The notes under the pieces are model-generated. The model had not been told where the DNA came from, searched no databases, and saw nothing but the letters and a program-made list of their open reading frames with translations. Of a stretch of 64,000 bases of DNA, positions 51,227-59,848 are shown piece after piece. Source of the DNA: Rhodanobacter lindaniclasticus (GTDB lineage: Bacteria > Pseudomonadota > Gammaproteobacteria > Xanthomonadales > Rhodanobacteraceae); assembly GCF_004799035.1 (NCBI RefSeq), contig NZ_MWIO01000030.1, positions 1-64,000 on the forward strand, given 5' to 3'. The position numbers were made by a program, and so were the translations under genes. How positions within the stretch are numbered: the stretch's first letter is position 1; the number at the start of each line of letters is the position of its first letter.

Positions 51227-52087
51227 ATGGACATGACAACTTCCCCCGCCACAAACGCACTGCAACCACTACAGCGAGACGTTCAGCGCTTGCTGGGCAG
51301 ATGCCTGTTGCGCCTTCAACAATACGAGCGCCTCATGAAAGCCATCGTGGCCCACCACGAGATTTCAGGCCCGGCGCATTCGCTGGAGGCCATTCGCGCA
51401 GCGCGGATTGAAGATGCCGCGACCAAGACCCTGGGCACGTTGGTCGGACAACTGTTTGGTTCGTATGTCGTCACCGATGGAAATGGCGGCGAGGAACGCG
51501 ACGACGATCTTCCCGGCGACGTGATTTCCTTTCGCACGCGCGTGCAACTGAGCCTGTCTGCGCAGGACTACGCCAACACCCAAGCCGACCTCAAAGACCT
51601 GGTATCGCTGCGCAACACCTTGGTGCACCACTTCATCGATCAGCACGATCTATGGACCGTGGACGGGTGCCGCGCTGCACAGGACGAACTCGGTTCCGCC
51701 TACACGCGCATCGATCAATACTTCGAGCAGCTGCGCGGCTGGGCCGAGCACATGGATCAGGCGCGGCGCCTGACAGCGGAATTCGTCCAGTCGGATGTGT
51801 TCCACGACCTGGTGGTCAATGGCATCGCGCCGGACGGCACGGTGGACTGGCCGGCCGCCGGCATCGTTCGTGCGCTGCGCGAGGCCGCCGCGCAGTTGGC
51901 CGTCGAGGGCTGGACACCCATCGCCGCCGCTGGCCGCTGGATCGCGGACCGGCATCCCGAGCAGCTTCCAGCCAAGTACGGCTGCAGCAGTTGGCGGCAG
52001 GTGGTGCACGAGTGCCGCCTGTTCGAGCTTCGCTACCGTGAGGTGGAGGGGCAACGGGCCGCCTGGTACCGACCTCGCGAGGCATAG
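51227..52087 (+). CDS. ICE protein with C-terminal OST-HTH/LOTUS-like domain
   Basis: The 286 aa protein has an N-terminal helical region of about 170 residues (LQRDVQRLLGRCLLRLQQYERLMKAIVAHHE, NTLVHHFIDQHDLW, related to conserved helical bundles with a His motif) and a C-terminal winged-helix, LAVEGWTPIAAAGRWIADRHPEQLPAKYGCSSWRQVV, of OST-HTH/LOTUS type. LOTUS domains bind RNA or DEAD-box helicases in animals and structured RNA in bacteria. The ATG at 51227 is one of two closely spaced choices. Preceded by palindrome copy 1. Role in the ICE unknown. Confidence 0.7.
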   Translation: MDMTTSPATNALQPLQRDVQRLLGRCLLRLQQYERLMKAIVAHHEISGPAHSLEAIRAARIEDAATKTLGTLVGQLFGSYVVTDGNGGEERDDDLPGDVISFRTRVQLSLSAQDYANTQADLKDLVSLRNTLVHHFIDQHDLWTVDGCRAAQDELGSAYTRIDQYFEQLRGWAEHMDQARRLTAEFVQSDVFHDLVVNGIAPDGTVDWPAAGIVRALREAAAQLAVEGWTPIAAAGRWIADRHPEQLPAKYGCSSWRQVVHECRLFELRYREVEGQRAAWYRPREA

Positions 52088-52136
52088 CCCCGCGACGCGG
52101 TCTCACCTCCGCGCGAGCCGCGAACGACTCCGCCGA

Positions 52137-52155
52137 GCTATCCCCAGGGGATAGC
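52137..52155. repeat. Palindrome copy 2
   Basis: GCTATCCCCAGGGGATAGC, the same core as copy 1 with one more pair on each side (19 bp), lies 49 bp after the stop of the LOTUS gene and 121 bp upstream of the TIGR03761 gene. Confidence 0.6.
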
Positions 52156-52275
52156 CGGCACACACAGCCTTCCGTGCGGAACAAACCGGGCGCGCATGGG
52201 CTGCGGTTTGTTGACTGACGGCCTTCCGGCCGATGCCGATGCTGGCGACTCGCCCCTTCACCGCGAGTCGCTCCC

Positions 52276-53064
52276 ATGGCCAACGAACGCACAGAACCCC
52301 TGCAACTGAATCTCGGATCGCTGCGCAGCGCGATGTCGCTGACGCTGCACACGCACCACGCATCGCGCATCTGGCACGGCCGCGCGCCGACCGAGGGGCG
52401 CCCCGGCATCATCGGTCTCAACGGCTTCATCGGCGCCATGAACAAGATGAAGCGCGGCGCCGAGCAGGACGACCCGTACTCGGACTGGTGGATGTTGCGG
52501 ATCGAGGACAAGCTCGCCGACACCAAGACACGCCTGCAGACCCTGCGCGAACAGGTGGATCAGGCCTTGGCCGACGTGCCAGCGGCGCTGTCGCTGGGCG
52601 AGAACATGAACGTGCAGCCGGTGAAGCTGCCGCTGTTCGTGAACGCCCAGCTCGGCTTCATGGCGGTGTACCTGCTGGCCGACTACGACGACCTGGCACG
52701 CAAACTCATCCTGGCGCATCACACGGCGCTGATCGACCGCAGCACCTTGGAGCGCTGGCTCAATGATGGTGCGCACGCGCTGCGCAGCCTGTTCTCACTG
52801 GCCCAGCAGTACCGCTACTCGGGCACGACGCGCGACGACTTCGCGGCGAAGAACGCCGCGGCGCGAGCGGCGCTGGAGAAGTTCGGCGAGCTGCCGCAGG
52901 ACGTGCTGGAAGGCACGCGCCGCTCGCGCTTTGCGCCACCGATCGCGCGGCGGACGACCAAGCCCGGCACGCCGCCTGCAGCGTCCGCCATCGAGCCCGA
53001 TACGCCGGCTCCCACGGGTGGCGCAGCCGATGGTGCGGCGGGCAATGAGGGTGCTGGCGCATGA
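52276..53064 (+). CDS. TIGR03761-family ICE protein
   Basis: The 262 aa protein matches the PFL_4669/TIGR03761 family of ICE proteins, recognised by LGSLRSAMSLTLHTHHASRIWHGRAPTEGRPGIIGLNGFI and DPYSDWWMLRIEDKL. The C-terminal 50 residues are a disordered Pro/Ala-rich tail. Function is unknown but the gene is always in the replication/regulation block of these elements. Its end overlaps the DUF3158 start by 4 bp. Copy 2 of the palindrome precedes it. Confidence 0.82.
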   Translation: MANERTEPLQLNLGSLRSAMSLTLHTHHASRIWHGRAPTEGRPGIIGLNGFIGAMNKMKRGAEQDDPYSDWWMLRIEDKLADTKTRLQTLREQVDQALADVPAALSLGENMNVQPVKLPLFVNAQLGFMAVYLLADYDDLARKLILAHHTALIDRSTLERWLNDGAHALRSLFSLAQQYRYSGTTRDDFAAKNAAARAALEKFGELPQDVLEGTRRSRFAPPIARRTTKPGTPPAASAIEPDTPAPTGGAADGAAGNEGAGA

Positions 53065-53609
53065 CAGCATCGCCCCCCATCAGCCACTCCACGCGCTTCG
53101 TGGCGCTGGAACAGGCGGACTTCCAGCGGCTGGAACACGCAGGCTACCTAAAAGGCCTTTTACAGCCCTTTAAGGGTAAGGGGAGTCTGGAGACCTGGGC
53201 CAGCCAGTGCGCAGCGCTGCGCGACGACGTGATTGGCCTGGCGCAGCGGCGCGTGCTGCCCCAGGCGCGCGCCTATCCCTTCAGTCTGCTCGACGTGCAA
53301 CTGGCCCAGCAGGCCACTGGCGCAGGGACGACCTTCCTGCGCTGGCGCAACCTCGACCGTTCCTCCATGGGCGTGGCGTTGTGGGAGGCCCTGCTGGCCA
53401 ACCCCGCGACGCCGGCCTCGCTGATCGACGAGCTGTACGCGATCGAACTGCAGCGCATCGTGCTGAACATGCAGATCAGCCTGACCCACAGCATCGCTCG
53501 CCAAGCCCTGGAATGCGCCAACAAGGCCGCGCAGGCCGAAGCGGCTTACCTGCGGCGCGTCCACGGGCATACCGCGTCCGTTCCACCCACCACCAAGGAG
53601 TCACCATGA
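53061..53609 (+). CDS. DUF3158 family ICE protein
   Basis: The 182 aa product is of the DUF3158 family (FQRLEHAGYLKGLLQPFKGKGSLETWASQCAALRDDVIGLAQRRVL, TTFLRWRNLDRSSMGVALWEALL). It is helical and without known activity. It overlaps TIGR03761 upstream by 4 bp and the ssb gene downstream by 4 bp, so all three are translated from one message. Confidence 0.82.
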   Translation: MTASPPISHSTRFVALEQADFQRLEHAGYLKGLLQPFKGKGSLETWASQCAALRDDVIGLAQRRVLPQARAYPFSLLDVQLAQQATGAGTTFLRWRNLDRSSMGVALWEALLANPATPASLIDELYAIELQRIVLNMQISLTHSIARQALECANKAAQAEAAYLRRVHGHTASVPPTTKESP

Positions 53610-53989
53610 GCACGCACTTCGTCGGCGAGGGCAACATCGGTTCTGCGCCGGACTACCGCGAATTTCCGAACGGCAACGACGAGCCACGCCGGCTGCTGCG
53701 CCTGAACGTCTACTTCGACAACCCGATCCCGAAGAAGGACGGCGAGTACGAAGATCGCGGCGGCTTCTGGGCGCCCGTGGAGCTGTGGCACCGCGACGCC
53801 GAGCACTGGAAGACGCTGTACCAGAAAGGTATGCGGGTACTGGTCGAGGGCCGCACCGTGCGCGACGAATGGGAGGACGCCGACGAGAATGAGCGCGTGA
53901 CGTTCAAGGTCGAGGCGCGGCGCGTGGGCATCCTGCCGTACCGCATCGAGTCGGTGGCGCTCAGCGCCAAGCCGGCCGGCGGACAGTAA
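53606..53989 (+). CDS. ssb: ICE single-stranded DNA-binding protein
   Basis: The 127 aa protein is an SSB-like OB-fold: GNIGSAPDYREFPNGNDEPRRLLRLNVYFDN, GFWAPVELWHRDAEHWKTLYQKGMRVLVEGRTVRDEW. It is shorter than chromosomal SSB and lacks the acidic DDDIPF tail that recruits repair proteins. It probably coats ICE single strands during conjugation or replication. The ATG follows AAGGAG by seven bases and overlaps the DUF3158 gene by 4 bp. Confidence 0.85.
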   Translation: MSTHFVGEGNIGSAPDYREFPNGNDEPRRLLRLNVYFDNPIPKKDGEYEDRGGFWAPVELWHRDAEHWKTLYQKGMRVLVEGRTVRDEWEDADENERVTFKVEARRVGILPYRIESVALSAKPAGGQ

Positions 53990-54053
53990 TTCGCTCATCG
54001 CCGTTCCCCCGAGGGCGGCTGTAGCAACCGTCATACGCCCGCGATGCACCAGC

Positions 54054-54076
54054 GAGCTATCCCCAGGGGATAGCTC
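54054..54076. repeat. Palindrome copy 3, extended to 23 bp
   Basis: The same core as in copies 1 and 2, here extended by GA and TC on the outer sides to a perfect 23-bp palindrome. It lies 65 bp after the ssb stop and 207 bp upstream of the topoisomerase gene, inside a 294-bp gap that otherwise holds no gene. Confidence 0.6.
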
Positions 54077-54283
54077 CAAGGTCGTCCACGGCGTTCCAGC
54101 CGCCCTCCCGAAACGACGCTCTTGCTGTGCCAGCTCCTGCGGTCCATGCGCACCGTTGCGGCAACGGACCGCCTGCCGATCACAAAGCGGTGGCTGCATC
54201 AATCGGCTTCCTTGCTGCCGGCATCTCCTGGCCCCGCCAAGCTGACGCCCATCCGATGAACCGCACATTTCCAAGGAGGCTTC

Positions 54284-56299
54284 ATGCGCGTGTTTCTGTG
54301 CGAGAAGCCGTCCCAGGGCAAGGACATCGCCCGTGTGCTGGGCGCCGGCCAACGCGGCAATGGCTGCTACAGCGGCGCGGGTGTCGTCGTGACCTGGTGC
54401 ATCGGTCATCTGGTGGAGGCGGTTCCGCCCGAAGGCTATGGTGAGCAATACAAGCGCTGGGCCATCGAGCAACTGCCTATTCTTCCTGAGCGTTGGCGTG
54501 TCGAGCCCAAGGTGGCGACCGCGGCGCAATTCAAGGTCGTGCAGCAGCTCGTCGCCAAGGCGGGCGAGCTGGTGATAGCGACCGACGCCGACCGCGAGGG
54601 CGAGATGATCGCCCGCGAGATCATCGACCTGTGCGGCTACCACGGGCCGATTCAGCGCCTGTGGCTGTCGGCGCTTAACGATGCGTCGATCCGCAAAGCG
54701 CTGGGTGCGCTCAAGCCGTCCGCCGAGACGCTGCCGCTGTATTTCTCCGCACTCGCCCGATCGCGCGCCGACTGGCTGATTGGGATGAACCTGAGCCGCT
54801 TGTTCACACTGCTGGGGCGCCAGGCCGGCTATACCGGCGTGCTGTCGGTGGGGCGCGTGCAGACGCCGACGCTGAAGTTGGTGGTGGATCGTGATCGCGA
54901 GATCGCACGTTTCGTCTCAGTGCCGTTCTGGGCGATCGAGGTCACGCTGTCCCATGCCGGCCAATCCTTCATCGCAAGTTGGACGTCGCCGCAGGGTTGT
55001 ATTGACGATGCTGGCCGTTGCTTGCAACAGCCGGTCGCCCAGCAGGCCGCCGACCGCATGCGCGCCGCCGGCAGCGCCCAGGTGGTGTCGGTCGAGACGG
55101 AGCGCATGCGCGAAGGGCCGCCGCTGCCGTTCGACCTGGGCACGCTGCAGGAGGTGTGCTCCAAGCAGTTGGGCCTTGACGTGCAGGAGACGCTGGACAT
55201 TGCCCAGGCGCTGTACGAGACGCACAAGGCGACAACGTATCCGCGCTCGGATTCGGGCTACCTGCCCGAGAGCATGCTGGCCGAGGTACCGACCGTACTC
55301 GACAGCCTGGTCAAGACCGACCCCAGCCTGCGGCCGCTGATCGAGCGCCTGGATCGCCAACAGCGCTCGCGTGCATGGAACGACGGCAAGGTGTCGGCTC
55401 ACCACGGCATCATCCCGACGCTGGAGCCCGCCAACCTGTCGGCCATGAACGAGAAGGAACTGGCCGTCTACCGACTGATCCGCGCCCATTACCTCGCGCA
55501 GTTCCTCCCGCACCATGAGTTCGACCGGACGGTGTCGCAGTTCTCGTGCGGCAGTCAGTCGCTGGCGGCCGTGGGCAAGCAGATCGCCGTCACCGGCTGG
55601 CGCGAGGTGCTGGCATCGCCGGCACCGGACGATGCCGATGGCGAGGATGCGCTGCGCAGCCAGATTCTGCCCGCCCTGCATGCGGGCCTGTCCTGCCCGG
55701 TCGGGAAGGTAGATCTCAAGGCGCTGAAGACGCTGCCGCCCAAACCCTACACGCAGGGCGAGCTGATCAAGGCCATGAAGACCGTCGCCAAGTTCGTGAC
55801 CGACCCGCGGCTGAAACAGAAGCTGCGAGATACCACCGGCATCGGCACCGAGGCGACACGCGCCAACATCATCAACGGTCTGATCGGTCGCGGCTACCTG
55901 GTCAAGAAAGGCCGCGCCGTCCGCGCTTCCGACGCGGCATTCACGCTCATCGACGCGGTGCCCTCGGCCATCGCCGACCCCGGCACCACGGCGGTGTGGG
56001 AGCAGGCGCTCGACATGATCGAGGCCGGCCAGATGGCGCTGGACACCTTCATCGAGAAGCAGTCCGTGTGGGTCGGTCAGCTCGTGCAGCAGTACCGCGG
56101 CGCGACGCTCTCGCTCAAGCTGCCGCCGGCGCCGGCCTGCCCGCAGTGCGGCGCACCGATGCAGCAGCGCACGGGCAAGAGCGGCGCGTTTTGGTCCTGT
56201 TCGCGCTACCCGGACTGCAAGGGCACGTTGCCGATCGAGTCCCCGACGGGCCGGCGCAGCGCACCGCGCAAGCGGCGCGCTGCCTCCAAGGCGTCCTGA
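54284..56299 (+). CDS. topB: DNA topoisomerase III (ICE copy)
   Basis: The 671 aa type IA topoisomerase decatenates or relaxes DNA. It has the TOPRIM motifs VFLCEKPSQGKDIARVLG and ATDADREGEMIAREI, ARSRADWLIGMNLSRLFTL, SVGRVQTPTLKLVVDRD, the active-site tyrosine in TTYPRSDSGYLPE (about residue 320), and one C-terminal zinc ribbon CPQCGAPMQQRTGKSGAFWSCSRYPDCKGTL. ICE copies of TopB belong to the element's replication/partition set. The ATG follows AAGGAGG by five bases. It is followed by a long non-coding stretch. Confidence 0.92.
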   Translation: MRVFLCEKPSQGKDIARVLGAGQRGNGCYSGAGVVVTWCIGHLVEAVPPEGYGEQYKRWAIEQLPILPERWRVEPKVATAAQFKVVQQLVAKAGELVIATDADREGEMIAREIIDLCGYHGPIQRLWLSALNDASIRKALGALKPSAETLPLYFSALARSRADWLIGMNLSRLFTLLGRQAGYTGVLSVGRVQTPTLKLVVDRDREIARFVSVPFWAIEVTLSHAGQSFIASWTSPQGCIDDAGRCLQQPVAQQAADRMRAAGSAQVVSVETERMREGPPLPFDLGTLQEVCSKQLGLDVQETLDIAQALYETHKATTYPRSDSGYLPESMLAEVPTVLDSLVKTDPSLRPLIERLDRQQRSRAWNDGKVSAHHGIIPTLEPANLSAMNEKELAVYRLIRAHYLAQFLPHHEFDRTVSQFSCGSQSLAAVGKQIAVTGWREVLASPAPDDADGEDALRSQILPALHAGLSCPVGKVDLKALKTLPPKPYTQGELIKAMKTVAKFVTDPRLKQKLRDTTGIGTEATRANIINGLIGRGYLVKKGRAVRASDAAFTLIDAVPSAIADPGTTAVWEQALDMIEAGQMALDTFIEKQSVWVGQLVQQYRGATLSLKLPPAPACPQCGAPMQQRTGKSGAFWSCSRYPDCKGTLPIESPTGRRSAPRKRRAASKAS

Positions 56300-56877
56300 T
56301 CCTCGCTTCCCCCCTGCCGCGCCGGCCACTTCACTGGCGGCGAGGCAAACGTCCCGCACCGCGCGGGACTCCAAAGCGCGCGTCTCCTTCTGCAACGGTG
56401 TGCGCGCCCCGTCTGCCCGCCATCGGGCGACGGGGCGAGAAGGTCATTGCTCCACGAATCGCGCCCGCCGCCATTCCCTTGATCGGTGTGCCTTGCCTCG
56501 GCCACGAGGGGCTTCCTGACGCCTTGCCGCCGTGCGAGCCGTGAGGAGGCCCCTTGGGCCGAGGGTATTCCGTGCCGGTGCCCGCCGGCGGAACAACGGG
56601 CTCCCTTTGTGTGTGGATGCACGCCAGAGGTTTCCGGCCCCAGCCACGAAACGGGCCGGGTGCGATTGCTGACGCAGCGAACGGCTTTGACGACGGCCTG
56701 CGCTGACGCAGCCCACAGGTGGTTTTCCTTCCTCTCCAGCCGAAGGCCCGCGTGGCCTTCGGCGCCCTGGTCCTTGCCTTGTCCCGTGACGCGGGCCTGC
56801 CTTAAAGCGGGCCGTCCGCGATTCGGTTTTCCCTGCGACGGCAGCCATGCTTCGCGCCCATCCTCACGCCATGCGTT
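56300..56877 (+). other. Hairpin-rich non-coding stretch after topB
   Basis: About 580 bp without an acceptable gene. It contains several strong inverted repeats, including CGCCCCGTC/GACGGGGCG with an inner GCCCG/CGGGC near 56406-56437 and a perfect CCGAAGGCC/GGCCTTCGG hairpin near 56741-56763, and two direct copies of GCTGACGCAGC about 32 bp apart near 56670-56711. The three-hairpin element R1 follows directly. The region could hold an origin of transfer or a long leader RNA; I see no relaxase nick consensus that I can defend. Confidence 0.45.
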
Positions 56878-56946
56878 GCTGACAGTCGTCAGCGGCATGC
56901 CCTGGCAGTCTCGGTCTTCAAGACTGCAACGCGGTTCGCCGCGTTG
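56878..56946 (+). repeat. Three-hairpin repeat element R1
   Basis: Three stems in a row: GCTGAC/GTCAGC (56878-56893), GCAGTC/GACTGC with an 11-nt loop (56905-56927) and CAACGCGG/CCGCGTTG around TTCG (56927-56946). Elements R2 and R3 have the same three stems at the same spacing with compensating base changes. R1 ends 133 bp before the next gene. Confidence 0.65.
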
Positions 56947-57079
56947 ACCGATCCAGTCCGCTTCGCATCGCCCACCGCGGACGCTCGCCGGCCTGGCGAC
57001 GATGCACTTTTCTCAACCACCCGAGGGGAACTCCATCCTCTACGGGATGCGTGCTCCCCGACCCACCAAGGAGCACGGC

Positions 57080-57316
57080 ATGTCTGAACCTTCTGCATCT
57101 TCCTCTGCAACCGCAGTGCGCAGTGGTGCGCTGGCGCTGGCCTGGACCGGCAAGCGTTTGCCGCTACAGGTGCTGCGCAGCGCGGCCGGCCACTACATCG
57201 GCACGCAAGACGACGAAGGCCCGGTATCGCGGGAGTCCGTCGAGTATTTCCCGACCCACCTCGCAGCACAGCGCGCCCTGGATACCCATGCCTGGACACA
57301 GCGCGCTCACCCCTGA
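57080..57316 (+). CDS. Small ICE protein of unknown function
   Basis: The 78 aa product (ALAWTGKRLPLQVLRSAAGHYIGTQDDEGPVSRESVEYFPTH) has no known domain but resembles small conserved proteins in this position in related ICEs. The ATG follows AAGGAG by six bases, which decides the start. A leader with GGGG/CCCC-type hairpins (57019-57058) precedes it. The next gene starts 25 bp downstream. Confidence 0.65.
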   Translation: MSEPSASSSATAVRSGALALAWTGKRLPLQVLRSAAGHYIGTQDDEGPVSRESVEYFPTHLAAQRALDTHAWTQRAHP

Positions 57317-57341
57317 TTCCCACCCTTCAAGGAGTTCTCTC

Positions 57342-57734
57342 ATGAATCTGTCTTTACCCGAAGACGTGCTCGATCAGATGGCGCTGGAACAGGCGCACTT
57401 CGACGCTGCACCGCAGGCCTTCTTCGAGGCCTGGAAGCGCGGCGCGCAGATCGCCGGCCACGAGTGGTTCGGCGACGGCACACGCGAAGGTCTGCAGCGT
57501 GCCACCACCAAGTGGGACCTGCGGCCCAACATGCTGATGCTCAACGACGCCCTGGGCGTGCTGAGCAGCGGTCAACGCATGTTCCTGTCCGCGATGGTGA
57601 GCTTCTACAACTCCCGCGAGGGCGGCGCGATGCTCAAGCGTTGCGGCTTCGAGGGGCTGTCCGACTTCGGCGGCCTCGATCTGGAACGGCGCCAGGTCAT
57701 CGCCGACCTCACGCTGCACTACAACGGCTGGTGA
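57342..57734 (+). CDS. ICE hypothetical protein
   Basis: The 130 aa protein is mainly helical (LPEDVLDQMALEQAHFDAAPQAFFEAWKRGA, NMLMLNDALGVLSSGQRMFLSAMVSFYN). I do not recognise a function. The ATG follows AAGGAG by seven bases. It is the second of a pair with the 57080 gene and is followed by a hairpin with a T-rich tail. Confidence 0.7.
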   Translation: MNLSLPEDVLDQMALEQAHFDAAPQAFFEAWKRGAQIAGHEWFGDGTREGLQRATTKWDLRPNMLMLNDALGVLSSGQRMFLSAMVSFYNSREGGAMLKRCGFEGLSDFGGLDLERRQVIADLTLHYNGW

Positions 57735-57774
57735 GCCGCGCCTGGCAACCCACCGTCCTTTCATCCCACCCCAC

Positions 57775-57818
57775 GAGGGACATGCGTCCCCGTTCGGGGC
57801 CATGTCCCTCCTTCTTTT
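57775..57818 (+). terminator. Hairpin with pyrimidine tail after 57734
   Basis: GAGGGACATG pairs with CATGTCCCTC around an inner CCCCG/CGGGG stem, and is followed by CTTCTTTTC. It lies 40 bp after the stop. The tail has interrupted T runs, so termination may be partial. Confidence 0.6.
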
Positions 57819-57981
57819 CGCAGGAGCGGCCATGTCCCGAATCAGCATCTTCCACTGACCTGCACCGCCCGCCACCACGGCCCGACGCCGCGGCCGGTTG
57901 ACCGGCTGCCACTTCATCCACTCGCTGGGGTTCAATCCCCGGCAGGGGATTGCCTCGGCCATCCTCTGCTGGAGGAATCCC

Positions 57982-58698
57982 ATGTCCCATTCCAACAATC
58001 CCTTCGTCCGCGGCTACGATGGCCTGTCCGTGCAACGGCTGCTGGCGATTTCCTACGACGACGACTGCCCGCTGAGCTATCTGCCGCTGCACGTCTCGCA
58101 GTCGCACCTGCCGGACAGCCAGGTCGAGCGCCATGCCTGCGTCTTCTGCGACGACTTCGCGCTGATCACCGAGGGCCAGAACGTGCCGCCCGAGCTGGAC
58201 GCGCAGTGCCCCAGCCACGGCATCGCCCGAAACCTCGTCTACGCCGTCATGGCCGAAGAAGCCGGCAAGCCGCTGCACGTCGGCGACACCTACTCCGAGG
58301 AAGCCGCGCGCGAGGTGGTACGCCGCCTGCGCTTCGAGACCGGGTTCTACAGCCGTGCTTGGGAAATCAGTTCGGCGCACATCACCGAGGAGGCCGGCCG
58401 CTTCCTCGCCGAACTGGCGGACATCGCCACGCCGAGCGGTTTTCTGTTCGTGGCCTTCCGCATTCCCTACAGCCCGGCGGTCGGCGTGAAGCTGATCGCC
58501 ACGCCCTGGACGGATGCGAACGTGCAGCAGGTCGAGGGCATCACCGCCGAAGAACTGCGGCAGGAGCACCGGGCCAAGGGCATGCCGGAGTCCCTCGTGG
58601 AAGTGTTGCACCTGGCTGCGCTCGCCGACGTTCGCATGTTGGTGTTCGATGCCGGCGCGCCCGTGCTGGACGGACTGACGCTCTACGACGACGAGTAA
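57982..58698 (+). CDS. ICE hypothetical protein (DUF5983-like?)
   Basis: The 238 aa protein begins MSHSNNPFVRGYDGLSVQRLLAISYDDDCPLSYLPLHVSQSHLPD and ends in a strand-rich part (SGFLFVAFRIPYSPAVGV, ADVRMLVFDAGAPVLDGLTLYDDE). It resembles the cargo-like proteins often annotated DUF5983 in ICEs, but I am not sure. The ATG follows GGAGG by five bases. A T-arm-like GGGG-TTCAAT-CCCC hairpin precedes it (57927-57940). A terminator hairpin follows the stop by 9 bp. Confidence 0.65.
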   Translation: MSHSNNPFVRGYDGLSVQRLLAISYDDDCPLSYLPLHVSQSHLPDSQVERHACVFCDDFALITEGQNVPPELDAQCPSHGIARNLVYAVMAEEAGKPLHVGDTYSEEAAREVVRRLRFETGFYSRAWEISSAHITEEAGRFLAELADIATPSGFLFVAFRIPYSPAVGVKLIATPWTDANVQQVEGITAEELRQEHRAKGMPESLVEVLHLAALADVRMLVFDAGAPVLDGLTLYDDE

Positions 58699-58707
58699 CC
58701 CCCTCTT

Positions 58708-58733
58708 GAGCCCCGTGCGGGGCTCTTCTTTTC
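58708..58733 (+). terminator. Terminator after 58698
   Basis: GAGCCCC pairs with GGGGCTC around GTGC, followed by TTCTTTTCC. It is 9 bp after the stop and of the ordinary intrinsic form with one C in the T run. Confidence 0.7.
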
Positions 58734-58810
58734 CGCGGAACGCGGTGCCGGCGCGTTGCCGATTCCAGGCGGACGGCCGCCGCCATGTGCCGCACGCTGG
58801 CCGCATGTTC

Positions 58811-58878
58811 GCTGGCGTTGCCGGCAGCATGCCCAGGCAGTCGAGACCTTCGAGACTGCGGCGCGGTTCGCCGTGCTG
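58811..58878 (+). repeat. Three-hairpin repeat element R2
   Basis: Second copy of the element, with stems GCTGGCG/CCGGCAGC (58811-58828), GCAGTC/GACTGC with an 11-nt loop (58837-58859) and CGGCGCGG/CCGTGCTG around TTCG (58859-58878; two G-U pairs). It ends 103 bp before the next gene's ATG. Confidence 0.65.
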
Positions 58879-58981
58879 GTTGTTTCGTTCTCCGGGCGCA
58901 CCCGCGTCCATCCACCTCACCCTCAAGGGACAGACCTCCCTTGCGGGCGGGAGTCCCTTGGTTGCCACAAGGAGTCTCCCC

Positions 58982-59782
58982 ATGGATACCCAAGCCATCC
59001 GCGCACAGATGCCGACGCTCGTTGTCGGTCATGTGCCTTCCAACGTCCGTTCGTTCAAGTTCAACATCTTCGACGGCCAGCCCAAGGTTTCGACGCTGGG
59101 CTTTCACATTGACCCGAAGCCTTTCGAGGGCAAGGTCATCGCCACCACCGACGAGGCCATCGTCGTCAAGACGGGACGAGCCGAGTTCGCGGTGCTCGAT
59201 CGAACGCTCGTGACCGAGGTGCCCGACGAGGGCGCCAAGGTGCAGGTCGAACCCTATGTCAGACGCCGCTTCGACGGTCAGCGGGCGGACACGCCCGAGG
59301 AGCAGACCGAGTTCACCGCCGACGGCCAGCCCTACACGGTGAAGCGGTTCGTGCTCGGTTCCGCACCGGCGAAGCTGCCGATCCCCGAGCCGCGCTGCCC
59401 CGAGCTGCAGGAACTGATCGACCAACTGGAGCAGTTGCCCGCTCCCGACGGCTTCCGGCGCATCACCCACATGCTGGTGGATGCCGGTGCGCGGGACATC
59501 ACCTGGGTCGATCCGCTGCCCGCCGACATCATCCGCACGCCGCCGGCCATCGGCTTCACCGTCGCCACGATGAAGTTCCAGGGTTGCGTCACCGTGCTGT
59601 ATGAGCGTGGCCTCGACCTCTACGCGGTGGAGCTGCGCCGCGACGGCGAGCTGATTGAACGGGTCGATGAGGTGTTCTTCGACACCCTCGGCGAGACGCT
59701 GGAACGGCTGATCGACGACGGGAGCTGGCGCCGCATCCGAGTGCAGTGCCTGTTGTCGGGTCGCAAGGCTGTCCGGCACTGA
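58982..59782 (+). CDS. ICE hypothetical protein
   Basis: The 266 aa protein (LVVGHVPSNVRSFKFNIFDGQPKVSTLGFHIDPKPFEG, TDEAIVVKTGRAEFAVLDRTLV) looks globular and strand-rich in its N-terminal half, with KLPIPEPRCPELQELIDQLEQLP in the middle. I do not recognise a family. The ATG follows AAGGAG by seven bases. Element R2 lies upstream and a hairpin with a pyrimidine tail downstream. Confidence 0.7.
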   Translation: MDTQAIRAQMPTLVVGHVPSNVRSFKFNIFDGQPKVSTLGFHIDPKPFEGKVIATTDEAIVVKTGRAEFAVLDRTLVTEVPDEGAKVQVEPYVRRRFDGQRADTPEEQTEFTADGQPYTVKRFVLGSAPAKLPIPEPRCPELQELIDQLEQLPAPDGFRRITHMLVDAGARDITWVDPLPADIIRTPPAIGFTVATMKFQGCVTVLYERGLDLYAVELRRDGELIERVDEVFFDTLGETLERLIDDGSWRRIRVQCLLSGRKAVRH

Positions 59783-59792
59783 TCTCCCAGCA

Positions 59793-59826
59793 GCTTCCCG
59801 CCTTCGCGGCGGGAAGCCTCTCTTCC
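59793..59826 (+). terminator. Hairpin with pyrimidine tail after 59782
   Basis: GCTTCCCGCC pairs with GGCGGGAAGC around TTCGC, followed by CTCTCTTCC. Strong stem, weak U tract; only 22 bp before the next ATG, so read-through is likely. Confidence 0.55.
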
Positions 59827-59848
59827 TGCATCCCTGGAGATCACACCC

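Noticed and set aside
57925-57944. T-arm-like GGGG-TTCAAT-CCCC hairpin suggesting a tRNA
   Set aside because: The loop is six instead of seven bases and no D-arm, anticodon arm or acceptor stem surrounds it; it fits the leader hairpins seen upstream of other ICE genes.
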